From positions 310,001 through 374,000 of the forward strand of contig NZ_SOQX01000002.1 of NCBI RefSeq assembly GCF_004366735.1: a DNA stretch of 64,000 nt, read 5' to 3'. Position numbers and translations under genes: made by a program. Under the pieces are notes generated by a model that ran no database searches, was not told the origin of the DNA, and saw nothing but the letters and a program-made list of their open reading frames with translations. This document shows, piece after piece, positions 43,989 to 54,190 of the stretch (its first letter is position 1; each line of letters begins with the position of its first letter). This stretch comes from Thiohalophilus thiocyanatoxydans (lineage in GTDB: Bacteria; Pseudomonadota; Gammaproteobacteria; UBA6429; Thiohalophilaceae).

Positions 43989-44093
43989 TACTAGGGGCTA
44001 GGCGCTAGGTCCTAGTAAAAGCCTTGAGTCCTGCCCGGTGGGCAGGAACAAATTATTGAATTACTCGCCCCTAGTTACTAGCCCCTAGTACCT
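43989..44093. repeat. Inverted pair of AGGGGCT heptamer arrays around a palindrome
   Basis: Left arm units CTAGGGG, CTAGGCG, CTAGGTC (43989-44016), right arm inverse (44065-44093: TCGCCCC, TAGTTAC, TAGCCCC, TAGTACC). Between them lies CCTGCCCGGTGGGCAGG. This is the same layout as at 46122-46289. Confidence 0.85.
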
Positions 44094-44195
44094 TGTAAGG
44101 GCGAAGCCCTCTTGCCGGCCCATTGTGGGGGTCGGCGCAAGATGCACCAAGCGGCCCCTGGTACCGGTCGCCACTGAGAAGATGAGGAGCACGAC

Positions 44196-46121
44196 ATGCC
44201 TACTGTTTCCCTGCCTGACGGCAGTCAGCGCGATTATGCCAATCCCGTTACCGTTGCCGACGTGGCCGCCGATATCGGCGCCGGTCTGGCCAAGGCCGCT
44301 CTGGCGGGCAAGGTCGACGGCAAGCTGGTGGACACCTCCTACAAGATCGATCACGACGCCGAGCTGGCCATCGTCACCGAGCGGGACGAGGACGGGCTCG
44401 AGGTCATTCGCCACTCCACCGCCCATCTGCTGGCCCAGGCGGTCAAGGAGCTGTTTCCGGACGCCCAGGTGACCATCGGCCCGGTGATCGAGGACGGCTT
44501 CTATTACGATTTCGCCTACGAAAACGGTTTCTCCGAGTCGGATCTGGAGAAGATCGAGCAGAAAATGGCCGAGCTGGCCAAACAGGACATCCCGGTCGAG
44601 CGCACGGTGATGCCACGCGAGGAGGCGGTCGAGTTCTTCCGCCAGATGGGCGAGGAGTACAAGGCCAAAATCATCGAGGACATCCCCAAAGGCGAAGAGC
44701 TGTCGCTCTATCGCCAGGGCGACTTTATCGATCTGTGCCGCGGCCCGCACGTGCCCTCCACGGGCCGGCTCAAGGCGTTCAAGCTGATGAAACTGGCCGG
44801 CGCCTACTGGCGCGGCGACTCCAAGAACGAGATGCTGCAGCGGGTCTACGGCACCGCCTGGCCGGACAAGAAGCAGCTCAAGGGCTATCTGCATCGCCTG
44901 GAAGAGGCCGAAAAGCGCGATCACCGCAAGCTGGGCCGCCAGCAGGACCTGTTCCATACCCAGGAAGAGGCGCCGGGGATGGTGTTCTGGCACGACAAGG
45001 GCTGGACGCTGTATCAGCAGGTCGAGCAGTACATCCGCGCCAGGCTGCGCGAGCACGATTACGAAGAGGTCCGCACCCCGCAGGTGGTGGACCGCTCCCT
45101 GTGGGAGAAGTCGGGCCACTGGGACAAGTTCCAGCACATGATGTTCACGACCGAGTCGGAGGACCGCCATTACGCAGTCAAGCCGATGAACTGCCCCTGC
45201 CACGTGCAGATCTTTAACCAGGGGCTCAAGAGCTACCGGGATCTGCCGCTGCGCATGGGCGAGTTCGGCTCCTGCCACCGCAACGAGCCTTCCGGCACGC
45301 TGCACGGGCTGATGCGGGTGCGCGGCTTTACCCAGGACGATGCGCACATCTTCTGCACCGAGGATCAGATCCAGCCGGAGGTCTCGGCGTTTATCGATCT
45401 GTTGTTCGAGGTCTACCGCGATTTTGGCTTCGAGGAAGTGCTGATCAAGCTCTCCACCCGCCCCGAGCAGCGCGTGGGCTCCGACGAGGTCTGGGACAAG
45501 GCCGAGCACGCCCTGGAGCGGGCCCTGAACGACAAGGGCCTGGAATGGGACCTGCAGCCGGGCGAGGGCGCCTTCTACGGGCCCAAGATCGAATTCTCGC
45601 TCAAGGACAGTCTGGGTCGGGTCTGGCAGTGCGGGACCATCCAGGTGGACTTCTCCATGCCGGGACGGCTGGGCGCCGAGTACGTGGGCGAGGACGGCGA
45701 CCGCCATACCCCCGTCATGCTGCACCGGGCGATCCTGGGTTCGCTGGAGCGGTTTATCGGGATTCTCATCGAAGAATACGCCGGCGCCTTCCCGGCCTGG
45801 CTCGCCCCCGAGCAGGTGGTGGTGATGGGAATTACCGACAAACAGGCCGAAACGGTCAAAAAGATCGAAAAAACCTTGCGCGCAAGGGGCTTGCGGGCCA
45901 AAGCTGACTTGAGAAATGAGAAGATCGGCTTTAAAATCCGGGAACATACGCTACAGCGCATTCCCTATCTGCTGGTCATCGGGGATCGGGAAGTTGAAAA
46001 TTCTACTGTGGCCGTGCGCACGCGAACCGGCGAGGATCTGGGCAGCATGCCCCTCGATGAATTCATCGGGCACCTCGAACAGGAAATCGCGAGCCGCGGC
46101 CGTAGTCTTTTAGAACAGTAG
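44196..46121 (+). CDS. thrS: Threonyl-tRNA synthetase
   Basis: A 641-residue class II synthetase charging tRNA-Thr. The TGS domain occupies residues 1-65, the editing domain has [17 protein letters not shown], and the catalytic core has the zinc-ligand block [25 protein letters not shown] and the anticodon domain begins near [20 protein letters not shown] precedes the ATG by 8 bp. It leads the classical thrS-infC-rpmI-rplT-pheST-ihfA cluster. Confidence 0.98.
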   Translation: MPTVSLPDGSQRDYANPVTVADVAADIGAGLAKAALAGKVDGKLVDTSYKIDHDAELAIVTERDEDGLEVIRHSTAHLLAQAVKELFPDAQVTIGPVIEDGFYYDFAYENGFSESDLEKIEQKMAELAKQDIPVERTVMPREEAVEFFRQMGEEYKAKIIEDIPKGEELSLYRQGDFIDLCRGPHVPSTGRLKAFKLMKLAGAYWRGDSKNEMLQRVYGTAWPDKKQLKGYLHRLEEAEKRDHRKLGRQQDLFHTQEEAPGMVFWHDKGWTLYQQVEQYIRARLREHDYEEVRTPQVVDRSLWEKSGHWDKFQHMMFTTESEDRHYAVKPMNCPCHVQIFNQGLKSYRDLPLRMGEFGSCHRNEPSGTLHGLMRVRGFTQDDAHIFCTEDQIQPEVSAFIDLLFEVYRDFGFEEVLIKLSTRPEQRVGSDEVWDKAEHALERALNDKGLEWDLQPGEGAFYGPKIEFSLKDSLGRVWQCGTIQVDFSMPGRLGAEYVGEDGDRHTPVMLHRAILGSLERFIGILIEEYAGAFPAWLAPEQVVVMGITDKQAETVKKIEKTLRARGLRAKADLRNEKIGFKIREHTLQRIPYLLVIGDREVENSTVAVRTRTGEDLGSMPLDEFIGHLEQEIASRGRSLLEQ

Positions 46122-46289
46122 CCAGGGACGAGTTACGAGGGACGAGGTTTTATTCCCTCCCCCTGATCCCCTCCCTGAGAGAGGGGGTTGGATCTTTGCG
46201 ATACGCAAGATCATTCCCTCCCCTACAAGGGGAGGGTCAGGGAGGGGTGATAGAATATCCTCGTTACTCGTAACTCGTCCCTCGTACCT
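46122..46289. repeat. Inverted-array element around G-rich palindromes, between thrS and infC
   Basis: Left arm AGGGACG, AGTTACG, AGGGACG units (46122-46148); right arm inverse (46259-46289). The core has TCCCTCCCC-type palindromes on both sides of GATCTTTGCGATACGCAAGATC. Related cores with GATCTTGCTAATCGCGAAGATC lie at 47830-47854 and 48501-48525. The element starts one base after the thrS stop. Confidence 0.9.
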
Positions 46290-46313
46290 GAGATTTTATT
46301 GGAGGATTAAAGT

Positions 46314-46829
46314 ATCGCGACGAAAAAAACACGAATCAATGACGACATCACCGCGCCTGAGCTGCGGGTAATTGATTCGGAGGGTGAACAGGCCGGCGTG
46401 ATGTCGCTGGAAGATGCGCTCAACATGGCGGAAACCGCCGAAATGGATCTGGTGGAGGTTGCACCGGATGCCGATCCACCGGTCTGCCGGATCATGGATT
46501 ACGGCAAGTACAAGTTTGAAGAGAACAAAAAGCGGCACGCCGCCAAGAAGAAACAGAAACAGATTCAGATCAAGGAAGTGAAGTTCCGTCCCGGGACGGA
46601 AGAGGGGGATTATCAGGTCAAACTACGCAACCTGATACGTTTCCTGGAGAACGGGGACAAGGCCAAGGTCACGCTGCGGTTTCGCGGTCGTGAAATGGCT
46701 CACCAGGAGCTGGGCAGGCACCTTCTCGAACGTATCGAGAAGGACCTGGCCGAGATAGCCTCCGTCGAGCAATTCCCAAGGATGGAAGGCCGGCAGATGG
46801 TGATGGTGATTGCCCCGAAAAAGAAATGA
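46314..46829 (+). CDS. infC: Translation initiation factor IF-3, AUC start codon
   Basis: A 171-residue IF3. Reading from 46314 gives [12 protein letters not shown] after the initiator, then [20 protein letters not shown] and the C-terminal [16 protein letters not shown]. An in-frame TAA stands at 46308, so only AGT and ATC precede the coding region; ATC at 46314 has GGAGG eight bases upstream. infC genes commonly start with AUU, AUC or AUA, which lets IF3 repress its own translation. The ATG at 46398 would delete the conserved N-terminus. Confidence 0.95.
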   Translation: MATKKTRINDDITAPELRVIDSEGEQAGVMSLEDALNMAETAEMDLVEVAPDADPPVCRIMDYGKYKFEENKKRHAAKKKQKQIQIKEVKFRPGTEEGDYQVKLRNLIRFLENGDKAKVTLRFRGREMAHQELGRHLLERIEKDLAEIASVEQFPRMEGRQMVMVIAPKKK

Positions 46830-46882
46830 TCCGTCGTGTTGACGGGTTAATTTATTTATTAACGAATGCGGAGTATTGAAAA

Positions 46883-47080
46883 ATGCCCAAGATGAAGACT
46901 AACCGGGGGACGGCCAAGCGTTTTAAACGCACCGCCTCAGGCGGGTTCAAGCGCGCCCAGTCGCACAAGAACCATATCCTTACCAAGAAGAGCACCAAGC
47001 GCAAGCGTCATTTACGCACGATCGAACAGGTCGCGGACGCTGACGTGGCGATGATTCGTCGCCTGATGCCCTACAGCTAA
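46883..47080 (+). CDS. rpmI: 50S ribosomal protein L35
   Basis: A 65-residue basic protein, [15 protein letters not shown] at the start and [19 protein letters not shown] in the middle, both universal in L35. GGAG lies about ten bases before the ATG. It lies between infC and rplT, with which it is normally co-transcribed and co-regulated by L20. Confidence 0.98.
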   Translation: MPKMKTNRGTAKRFKRTASGGFKRAQSHKNHILTKKSTKRKRHLRTIEQVADADVAMIRRLMPYS

Positions 47081-47096
47081 CCCGAGGTAAGGATAA

Positions 47097-47456
47097 ATGC
47101 CAAGAGTAAAACGTGGTGTGACCGCCCATGCGCGGCACAAAAAAGTAATCGATCAGGCCAAGGGTTATCGCGGACGCCGTAAAAACGTCTTCCGGGTTGC
47201 CGAACAGGCCGTCACCAAGGCCGGCCAGTACGCCTACATCGGCCGCAAACAGCGCAAGCGCCAGTTCCGCGCGCTGTGGATCGCCCGCATCAACGCCGGC
47301 GCCCGCGAACACGGCTTGTCCTACAGCCGGTTCATCAACGGGCTGAAAAAGGCCGAGATCGAAATCGATCGCAAGGTGCTGGCCGATCTGGCCGTGTTTG
47401 ACAAGAGCGCCTTTGCGGCGCTGGCAGAACAAGCCAAGGCCAACTTGTCGAACTAA
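47097..47456 (+). CDS. rplT: 50S ribosomal protein L20
   Basis: A 119-residue early-assembly 23S rRNA binding protein. [33 protein letters not shown] and [14 protein letters not shown] are family landmarks. AGGTAAGG precedes the ATG. In related bacteria L20 represses the rpmI-rplT message. A terminator follows 68 bp after the stop. Confidence 0.98.
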   Translation: MPRVKRGVTAHARHKKVIDQAKGYRGRRKNVFRVAEQAVTKAGQYAYIGRKQRKRQFRALWIARINAGAREHGLSYSRFINGLKKAEIEIDRKVLADLAVFDKSAFAALAEQAKANLSN

Positions 47457-47524
47457 CGCACATGGATGTGCTAATGCCGCGAGGACAGGGATGTCCAGGA
47501 GCGGCGAAGCCGTATTGCAAATAA

Positions 47525-47562
47525 GGGAAGACAAGCCCGGTCCGGCTGGTCTTCCCTTTTTT
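47525..47562 (+). terminator. Rho-independent terminator after rplT
   Basis: Stem GGGAAGAC (47525-47532) pairs with GTCTTCCC (47549-47556); the loop contains a further CCGG pairing; six T follow. It would separate infC-rplT from pheST unless read-through occurs. Confidence 0.88.
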
Positions 47563-47669
47563 CATTTCAAGGACGATAAAAAATATTAACCACCAAGACA
47601 CAAAGACTCGAAGAACAGTTGAATAGAAAAGTAAGGTAGGGTGTGTTCTACGCGCTGAGCCTTTCGGAC

Positions 47670-47905
47670 AGGGACGAGTTACCAGGGGCCTGGTGCCAGG
47701 GTTTTGCCGGGACTGATTTTATATCACCCCTCTCTGGCCCTTCGGGCAGGGACGAGGTACGAGTGACGAGGAGGGTTTGCTGGGGCTGATTTTCTATCAC
47801 CCCTCCCTAACCCTCCCCTTGAAGGGGAGGGAATGATCTTGCTAATCGCGAAGATCGGTTCCCCCTCCCGCAGGGAGGGGGTTAGGGGGAGGGGATAAAA
47901 AACAA
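47670..47905. repeat. GACGAGG arrays and G-rich palindrome unit, left of the DUF559 gene
   Basis: AGGGACG/AGTTACC units (47670-47705), then a unit TATCACCCCTC, GGCCCTTCGGGCAGGGACGAG (split) with heptamers (47751-47776), then palindromes CCTCCCCTTGAAGGGGAGG, GATCTTGCTAATCGCGAAGATC (as two halves GATCTTGC and GCGAAGATC) and CCCTCCCGCAGGGAGGG. The same unit recurs at 48306-48565 and in pheT. 47563-47669 holds an ACAAAGACTCGAAG-like fragment and no gene. Confidence 0.88.
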
Positions 47906-47983
47906 GCCCTGGCACCCAGTACCTGGTATCTACCTGTAGGGTTATAGGAAAAAGGTTCGAAATACGTTTTCATGGAGGAAAAC

Positions 47984-48358
47984 ATGAGCTTTAGGATGCT
48001 AGCTAGACGATTGCGAAACAACTCGACTGATGTCGAACGATTGTTGTGGGAATATTTACGTAAGCAGCAGCTAGATGGGTATAAATTTCGCAGACAGGTT
48101 GTCATTGAACCCTATATTGTCGACTTTGCCTGTTTTGAGGCAAAACTGATCATCGAACTTGATGGTGGACAGCACCAACTTGAAGAAGAAAAGGATCGAG
48201 AAAGAGACGAGTTTCTGAAAAGATGTGGCTATATCGTTCTGCGGTTTTGGAATAACGATGTAATAAACAACATTGAGGGTGTAATCGAAGCAATTCGATT
48301 TCATTTGATCACCCCTCCCAGGCCCTTCGGGCAGGGGCGAGGTACGAGGGGCGAGTAA
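47984..48358 (+). CDS. DUF559 protein (Vsr/PD-(D/E)XK-like endonuclease fold)
   Basis: A 124-residue DUF559 protein, related in fold to very-short-patch repair endonucleases. LRNNSTDVERLLWEYLR, YKFRRQVVIEPYIVDFAC, AKLIIELDGGQHQ and VLRFWNNDV are the family blocks; the acidic-lysine-like core is Asp in VDFAC, Glu and Asp in IIELDGGQH. GGAGGA precedes ATG 47984; ATG 47972 is an alternative. The last ~15 codons and the stop are made of the surrounding repeat. Repeat units of one family lie on both sides. Confidence 0.92.
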   Translation: MSFRMLARRLRNNSTDVERLLWEYLRKQQLDGYKFRRQVVIEPYIVDFACFEAKLIIELDGGQHQLEEEKDRERDEFLKRCGYIVLRFWNNDVINNIEGVIEAIRFHLITPPRPFGQGRGTRGE

Positions 48359-48565
48359 CAAGTGTATTGCTGGGGCTGAATTTTATCACCCCTCCTTGGC
48401 CCTTCGGGCAGGGACGAGGTACGAGGGGCGAGTAACAAGGTGTATTGCTGGGGCTGAACTTTATCACCCCTCCCTAACCCTCCCCTTGAAGGGGAGGGAA
48501 TGATCTTGCTAATCGCGAAGATCGGTTCCCCCTCCCGCAGGGAGGGGGTTAGGGGGAGGGGATAT
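48306..48565. repeat. Tandemly duplicated GACGAGG/G-rich palindrome unit, right of the DUF559 gene
   Basis: A unit of about 78 bp (ATCACCCCTCC, GGCCCTTCGGGCAGG, CGAGGTACGAGGGGCGAGTAA split, TGTATTGCTGGGGCTGA) occurs twice (48306 and about 48385), then the full palindrome core runs from 48463 to 48565. The core is nearly identical to that at 47800-47905. Confidence 0.9.
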
Positions 48566-48603
48566 TAATAAAACCATCACAAGACAAGATAAGATAGAAA
48601 TAG

Positions 48604-49632
<1,029 letters not shown>

Positions 49633-49635
49633 AAG

Positions 49636-50117
49636 AGCCTCACCGCAGAGACGCAGAGGGCGCAAAGAAAAAATTATATAAAGTTGGTAGATGACAGTTT
49701 GTAGTTGGCAGAATATAAAAGTTCTTAGTTCTTAGTTCTTAGTTCTTAGTTCTTAGTTCTTAGTTCTTAGTTCTTAGGACTATTTGTTGTAGGAGGGGCT
49801 TGTAGCCGCGACTTGTTGAATTTCGGCAGGTCGCCGATGGGTCGCTTACGGCGTGTCTCATAGAAACCCTTTGGGTTTCATTATGAGTACCCTACCTATC
49901 TCCGATAGGTCAGGGCACCATGCCTACCGCGACAGAGCCCACCCCGCGAGTAAGGCGAGTGTTTTGGGTGGTTGCACTTCCATGTGCTTCAATCGCCTCC
50001 CACAGGTCCTTTGGGTATATATCCAAGGATAAACATTGTGATTCGATGGATTCGGGTGTGATACAAAAAATAATTTTCTTCTCTACGCTCTCTACGCTCT
50101 CTGCGTCTCTGCGGTAA
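49636..50117. repeat. Repeat block separating pheS and pheT
   Basis: Outer inverted arms of a GCAGAGACGCAGAGG-type repeat (49641-49665 and 50082-50117) enclose AGTTGGC units, linker AGAATATAAA, about eight AGTTCTT units (49720-49778), TATTTGTTGT, a REP half (49788-49815) and an inverse REP half (49988-50006), with small hairpins such as GAAACCCTTTGGGTTTC. No gene is present. Confidence 0.88.
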
Positions 50118-50133
50118 AAAATGAGATTACATC

Positions 50134-52755
50134 ATGAAATTCAGTGAAAAATGGTTACGCGAGTGGGTTAATCCCGATATCGATACCGAGGCGCTGGCGC
50201 ATCAGTTGACGATGGCCGGGCTGGAGGTGGATGCGATCGAGCCGGTGGCCGGGGCCTTTGACAAGGTGGTGGTCGGCGAGGTGATCGGGCTGGAACCCCA
50301 TCCCGATGCGGACAAGCTGCGCGTGGCGACGGTGAATGTCGGTGCGGACGAGCCGCTGCAGATCGTTTGCGGCGCGGCCAATGTGCGCGAGGGCCTCAAG
50401 GCGCCGACGGCGCTGGTCGGGGCGAAGCTGCCGGGCGATCTGAAAATCAAAAAATCCAAGCTGCGCGGCGTGCCGTCGCAGGGCATGCTCTGCTCCGAGA
50501 AGGAGCTGGGGCTGGCAGACAGTGCCGAGGGGTTGATGGAACTGCCCATTGATGCGCCGGTGGGCGAATCGATTCGCGACTATCTGCAGCTGGACGATGT
50601 GACTATCGAACTGGGGCTGACCCCCAACCGCGGCGACTGTCTGAGCGTGGCGGGGATCGCCCGGGAAGTGGGTGTGCTGAACAAACTGGCGGTCGAAGGG
50701 CCCGAGCCCGGCGAATGCGCCACGCCGATCAAAGACACATTGAACGTGACGCTGGAAGCCGCCGGGGCCTGTCCGCAATACGCCGGGCGGCTGTTGCGAG
50801 GAATTAATCCACAGGCCGGGACGCCCCTGTGGCTGGCCGAGCGGCTGCGTCGCAGCGGCCTGCGCAGCCTGGGCCCGGTGGTGGATGTGACCAACTACGT
50901 GCTGCTGGAGCTGGGGCAGCCGATGCATGCCTTCGATCTGGGCAAGCTGCGCGGCGGCATCCAGGTCCGCTATGCCGACGCCGGTGAATCCCTGACTTTG
51001 CTGGATGAGCAGACCATTGAGCTGGATAGTGAGACGCTGGTGATTGCCGATGAGACCGCGCCGGTGGCGCTGGCGGGAATCATGGGCGGTGCCGACTCCG
51101 CCGTGGGCGAGGGGACGGTCGATATTTTTCTGGAGAGCGCGTACTTCGCGCCGCAGGCTATCGCCGGCAAGGCGCGGGGCTATGGCCTGCATACCGACTC
51201 CTCGCACCGCTTCGAGCGGGGGGTGGACCCGCAGCTGCAGGTCCCGGCGCTGGAACGGGCCACGGCGCTGCTGCAGGCCATCTGTGGCGGTGAGGCGGGG
51301 CCGGTGGTCCATGTCCAGCAGGCCGATCAATTGCCTGTCAGAGCGCCGGTGAGGCTGCGATATGCCCGAATCGGCCGGATTCTCGGGGCGGACATTGCCG
51401 GGGACGCGGTGGTCGATATTCTGACGCGTCTCGGGATGGTGGTCCAGCCGGCCGATAGTGACGAGGATGGCCCTTCGGGCAGTGACGAGGGACGAGGGAC
51501 GAGGGACGAGGATCGATCACCCCTCCCTGGCCCTTCGGGCAGTGACGAGGGACGAGGGGCGAGGGGCGAGGATCGATCACCCCTCCCTAACCCTCCCCTT
51601 GAAGGGGAGGGGATGGAGCGGGGAGCCGATCAGATTATTCCCCCTCCCGCAGGGAGGGGGTTAGGGGGAGGGGATCAAAAAACCTCTTCGGCCGAGATAA
51701 TCTGGGAGGTGACGCCGCCGTCGTTTCGGTTTGATATCAATCTGGAGGTGGATCTGATTGAGGAGCTGGGGCGGATCCACGGGTATGACAATCTGCCGGC
51801 CAGTCGGCCGCGGATTACGCTGGCGATGGGGGAGCGGCCGGAATCCCGTCGGCCGGCGGGGCATTACAAGCGGTTGCTGGTGGATCGGGGCTACCAGGAA
51901 GCGATTACCTACAGCTTTGTGGATCCGAAGCTGCAGCAACAGCTCGATCCGCAGGCCGGGGCCCTGCAGCTGGCCAATCCGATCTCGGCCGACATGGCGG
52001 CGATGCGCACCTCGCTCTGGCCGGGATTGCTGCAAACTGCGCTATATAACTTGAATCGTCAGCAGGATCGGGTATTATTGTTCGAGCAGGGTCTGAGGTT
52101 TGTTTTCCAAGGCGCTGAATTAGAACAGGAACCGGTACTCGCGGGTTTGTTGTCCGGGCCGTTGCAGCCACCGCAGTGGGGCAGCGCCACCCGCCAGGCC
52201 GACTTTTACGATTGCAAGGGACACGTTGAGCAGTTGCTGGCACAGACAGGGAACGCCGATCAATTCCGCTTCGACGCCGATGAGACCCACCCGGCGCTGC
52301 ATCCCGGCCAGGCGGCCGTGATATTGCGCGAGGGCAGGCCGGTCGGGCGTCTGGGTGCGCTGCATCCGGCGTTGCAGCAGTCGCTGGGGCTGGCGCAGCG
52401 GGTCTATCTGTTCGAGATTGCCCAGGCCGCGCTGGCCGACCGCCGGCTGCCGGCGTTCGCGCCGCTGTCGAAATACCCGTCTATTCGTCGGGATATTGCC
52501 ATCGTGCTGGATGAGGTCATATCCGCGCAGAAAGTCAAGGATTGCATCGAAAAAGCGGGCTCCCAGCGCCTGGCAAACATCGAGCTGTTTGATGTCTATG
52601 TGGGCGAAGGTATTGATTCTGGAAGAAAAAGTCTGGCTCTGGGCTTGACCTTGCAGGATCTTTCACGCACTCTTAAGGACACAGATGTCGAGAGCGAGAT
52701 CAGCACGATACTGACGGCGCTGAATCGCGAACTTGGGGCTACACTTAGAGAATAA
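50134..52755 (+). CDS. pheT: Phenylalanyl-tRNA synthetase beta subunit with repeat-encoded insertion
   Basis: An 873-residue protein; usual length is about 795. The N-terminus [18 protein letters not shown]-like segment [22 protein letters not shown] and the C-terminal ferredoxin-fold anticodon domain ([19 protein letters not shown]) are intact. Residues about 447-515 are Asp/Gly/Arg/Pro-rich low-complexity sequence encoded by AGGGACG heptamers and G-rich palindromes. They lie in the B5 domain loop between LTRLGMVV and the conserved block [18 protein letters not shown]. The frame is kept, and the gene is presumably essential, so the insertion must be tolerated. Confidence 0.97.
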   Translation: MKFSEKWLREWVNPDIDTEALAHQLTMAGLEVDAIEPVAGAFDKVVVGEVIGLEPHPDADKLRVATVNVGADEPLQIVCGAANVREGLKAPTALVGAKLPGDLKIKKSKLRGVPSQGMLCSEKELGLADSAEGLMELPIDAPVGESIRDYLQLDDVTIELGLTPNRGDCLSVAGIAREVGVLNKLAVEGPEPGECATPIKDTLNVTLEAAGACPQYAGRLLRGINPQAGTPLWLAERLRRSGLRSLGPVVDVTNYVLLELGQPMHAFDLGKLRGGIQVRYADAGESLTLLDEQTIELDSETLVIADETAPVALAGIMGGADSAVGEGTVDIFLESAYFAPQAIAGKARGYGLHTDSSHRFERGVDPQLQVPALERATALLQAICGGEAGPVVHVQQADQLPVRAPVRLRYARIGRILGADIAGDAVVDILTRLGMVVQPADSDEDGPSGSDEGRGTRDEDRSPLPGPSGSDEGRGARGEDRSPLPNPPLEGEGMERGADQIIPPPAGRGLGGGDQKTSSAEIIWEVTPPSFRFDINLEVDLIEELGRIHGYDNLPASRPRITLAMGERPESRRPAGHYKRLLVDRGYQEAITYSFVDPKLQQQLDPQAGALQLANPISADMAAMRTSLWPGLLQTALYNLNRQQDRVLLFEQGLRFVFQGAELEQEPVLAGLLSGPLQPPQWGSATRQADFYDCKGHVEQLLAQTGNADQFRFDADETHPALHPGQAAVILREGRPVGRLGALHPALQQSLGLAQRVYLFEIAQAALADRRLPAFAPLSKYPSIRRDIAIVLDEVISAQKVKDCIEKAGSQRLANIELFDVYVGEGIDSGRKSLALGLTLQDLSRTLKDTDVESEISTILTALNRELGATLRE
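51471..51676. repeat. Repeat unit inserted in frame in pheT
   Basis: Two copies of GGCCCTTCGGGCAGTGACGAG (split: GGCCCTTCGGGC, AGTGACGAG) with AGGGACG heptamers, ATCACCCCTCCC, then the palindromes CCTCCCCTTGAAGGGGAGG and CCCTCCCGCAGGGAGGGGG. It is the same unit as at 47724-47905 and 48306-48565, but the central GATCTT palindrome is replaced. Confidence 0.93.
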
Positions 52756-52760
52756 CAATT

Positions 52761-53063
52761 ATGGCGCTGACAAAAGCGGTGATGGCCGAGCGACTGTTCG
52801 AAGAGCTGGGGCTGAACAAGCGCGAAGCCAAGGAAATTGTGGAGATGTTTTTCGAGGAAATTCGCAATGCGCTGGAAAACGGCCAGCAGGTGAAGCTCTC
52901 CGGCTTCGGCAATTTCGATTTACGTGACAAGAAGCAACGTCCCGGGCGCAACCCCAAGACCGGGGAAGAGATCCCGATAACCGCACGGCGAGTCGTGACT
53001 TTCCGACCCGGACAAAAACTGAAGGCCAGAGTCGAAGCATATGCTGGAACCCACCAACAATAA
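52761..53063 (+). CDS. ihfA: Integration host factor alpha subunit
   Basis: A 100-residue HU/IHF nucleoid protein. [21 protein letters not shown], the [14 protein letters not shown] turn and the DNA-minor-groove arm [20 protein letters not shown] are classic IhfA. It follows pheT by 5 bp and overlaps the MerR gene by 23 bp. It bends DNA and is co-expressed with pheST in gammaproteobacteria. Confidence 0.97.
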   Translation: MALTKAVMAERLFEELGLNKREAKEIVEMFFEEIRNALENGQQVKLSGFGNFDLRDKKQRPGRNPKTGEEIPITARRVVTFRPGQKLKARVEAYAGTHQQ

Positions 53064-53403
53064 CGAACTTCCCCCGATCCCCGGCAAGCGCTACTTCACC
53101 ATCGGTGAGGTGAGCGAGCTGTGCGCGGTCAAACCGCACGTGCTGCGCTACTGGGAGCAGGAATTCCCCCAGCTCAAGCCGGTCAAGCGCCGCGGCAACC
53201 GCCGCTACTATCAGCGTCAGGATGTGATGATGATCCGCGAGATCCGCAGCCTGCTCTACGAACAGGGCTACACCATTGGCGGCGCGCGTCTGCAACTGAC
53301 CGAAAGCAACAACCAGCCCAAAAAAGGCAGCCGGACCGACAAGGAAACCCTGCGCCAGATGCGCATGGAACTCGAGGAAATCGCCTCGATTCTTTCAAGA
53401 TAA
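53041..53403 (+). CDS. MerR-family regulator downstream of ihfA
   Basis: A 120-residue MerR-type protein. The winged helix reads [40 protein letters not shown], then a coiled-coil dimer helix. No effector-binding cysteines are present, so no metal role is implied. This gene is a standard neighbour of ihfA. Its start lies inside ihfA, so it is translationally coupled. Target unknown. Confidence 0.93.
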   Translation: MLEPTNNNELPPIPGKRYFTIGEVSELCAVKPHVLRYWEQEFPQLKPVKRRGNRRYYQRQDVMMIREIRSLLYEQGYTIGGARLQLTESNNQPKKGSRTDKETLRQMRMELEEIASILSR

Positions 53404-53410
53404 ACCAAAG

Positions 53411-53620
53411 GGCCGAGTTACGAGGGACGAGTGACGAGGTCCGCCCGATACCGCTTCGCTTTATCGGGCCTACATACTCGTCCCTGCGTCCGGAGGACGC
53501 CGGGGAGCGGGCTACGACCGCGACAAACCTTTCCACCCGCACAATCCACGCGCCGAAGGCGCTCCCAACAGTTTACGGGACAGGGTGTTTTTCCTCGTCC
53601 CTCGTAACTCGTCCCTTGGC
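53411..53620. repeat. Inverted GACGAGG arrays enclosing two REP-type repeats
   Basis: Left arm AGTTACG, AGGGACG, AGTGACG (53411-53440); right arm inverse (53588-53620). Inside lie the palindrome CCCGATACCGCTTCGC, TTTATCGGGCCTAC (53447-53477) and a REPIN-like pair GGGAGCGGGCTACGACCGCG and CGCCGAAGGCGCTCCCAACA (53502-53572). Confidence 0.85.
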
Positions 53621-53661
53621 CCTGAGATTGATGTGGTGTATGATTCCCGCCTTCAAACCGT

Positions 53662-53738
53662 CGGGGCGTAGCGCAGCCTGGTAGCGCATCTGCATGGGGT
53701 GCAGAGGGTCGCAGGTTCAAATCCTGCCGTCCCGACCA
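53662..53738 (+). tRNA. tRNA-Pro (anticodon GGG)
   Basis: 77-nt cloverleaf beginning with C as in bacterial tRNA-Pro. Acceptor CGGGGCG with CGTCCCG, D-arm GCGCAGCCTGGTAGCGC, anticodon stem TCTGC/GCAGA with loop ATGGGGT (anticodon GGG), T-arm GCAGGTTCAAATCCTGC, and encoded ACCA. It lies in its usual place downstream of ihfA-merR. Confidence 0.96.
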
Positions 53739-53742
53739 AATC

Positions 53743-54190
53743 AGTTTCTAGTCTCTAGGTTCTAGGGGCTAGTATTTCTCTCCCCGCCGTGAGTCGTAGG
53801 CCAGGTTGCGCGCAGCGCTACCTGGTGTTTCTGCTCGGTTCAAGGTTGTGTCACGCAGGCTGTCGCCAGCGTGACCTACGCGCTATCCCGCCGTAGGGTG
53901 GCATCCTCGTCAAATCTGTTCCTATCTTGTGGATTGCCCGATACCGCTTTGCTTTATCGGGCCTACCTGTTGAAGCTTCACCACGAAGACGCGAAGACAC
54001 GAAGCTCCTTAATTGAAATTTCAGAATTTATCCTTCGTGTCTTCGTGCCTTCGTGGTTGCAAGGTTTTGATCTTCCTCGTCACTCGTCCCCCGGCCCCCG
54101 GCCCTGTCATAAAGTGGCGTTCGGCAAACGCCCGATACCGCTGCGCTTTATCGGGCCTACGCTCAGAACTCAGAACTAAGAACTAAACTC
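53743..54190. repeat. Mixed repeat block between tRNA-Pro and cysC
   Basis: CTAGTCT/CTAGGTT/CTAGGGG heptamers (53743-53776); two copies of the CCCGATACCGC...TTTATCGGGCCTAC palindrome (53937-53967 and 54130-54160); an inverted pair of ACGAAGAC-type 8-bp repeats (53979-54004 and 54031-54058); minus-oriented AGTTCTG/AGTTCTT units (54162-54188). No gene is seen. Confidence 0.85.

Noticed and set aside
44085-45947. 620-residue open frame on the minus strand opposite thrS
   Set aside because: It is the antisense shadow of a high-GC coding gene; the plus strand encodes a complete threonyl-tRNA synthetase and the minus product has no recognisable motif.
50155-51330. 391-residue open frame opposite pheT
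   Set aside because: Antisense shadow of pheT with no family motif and no ribosome binding site.
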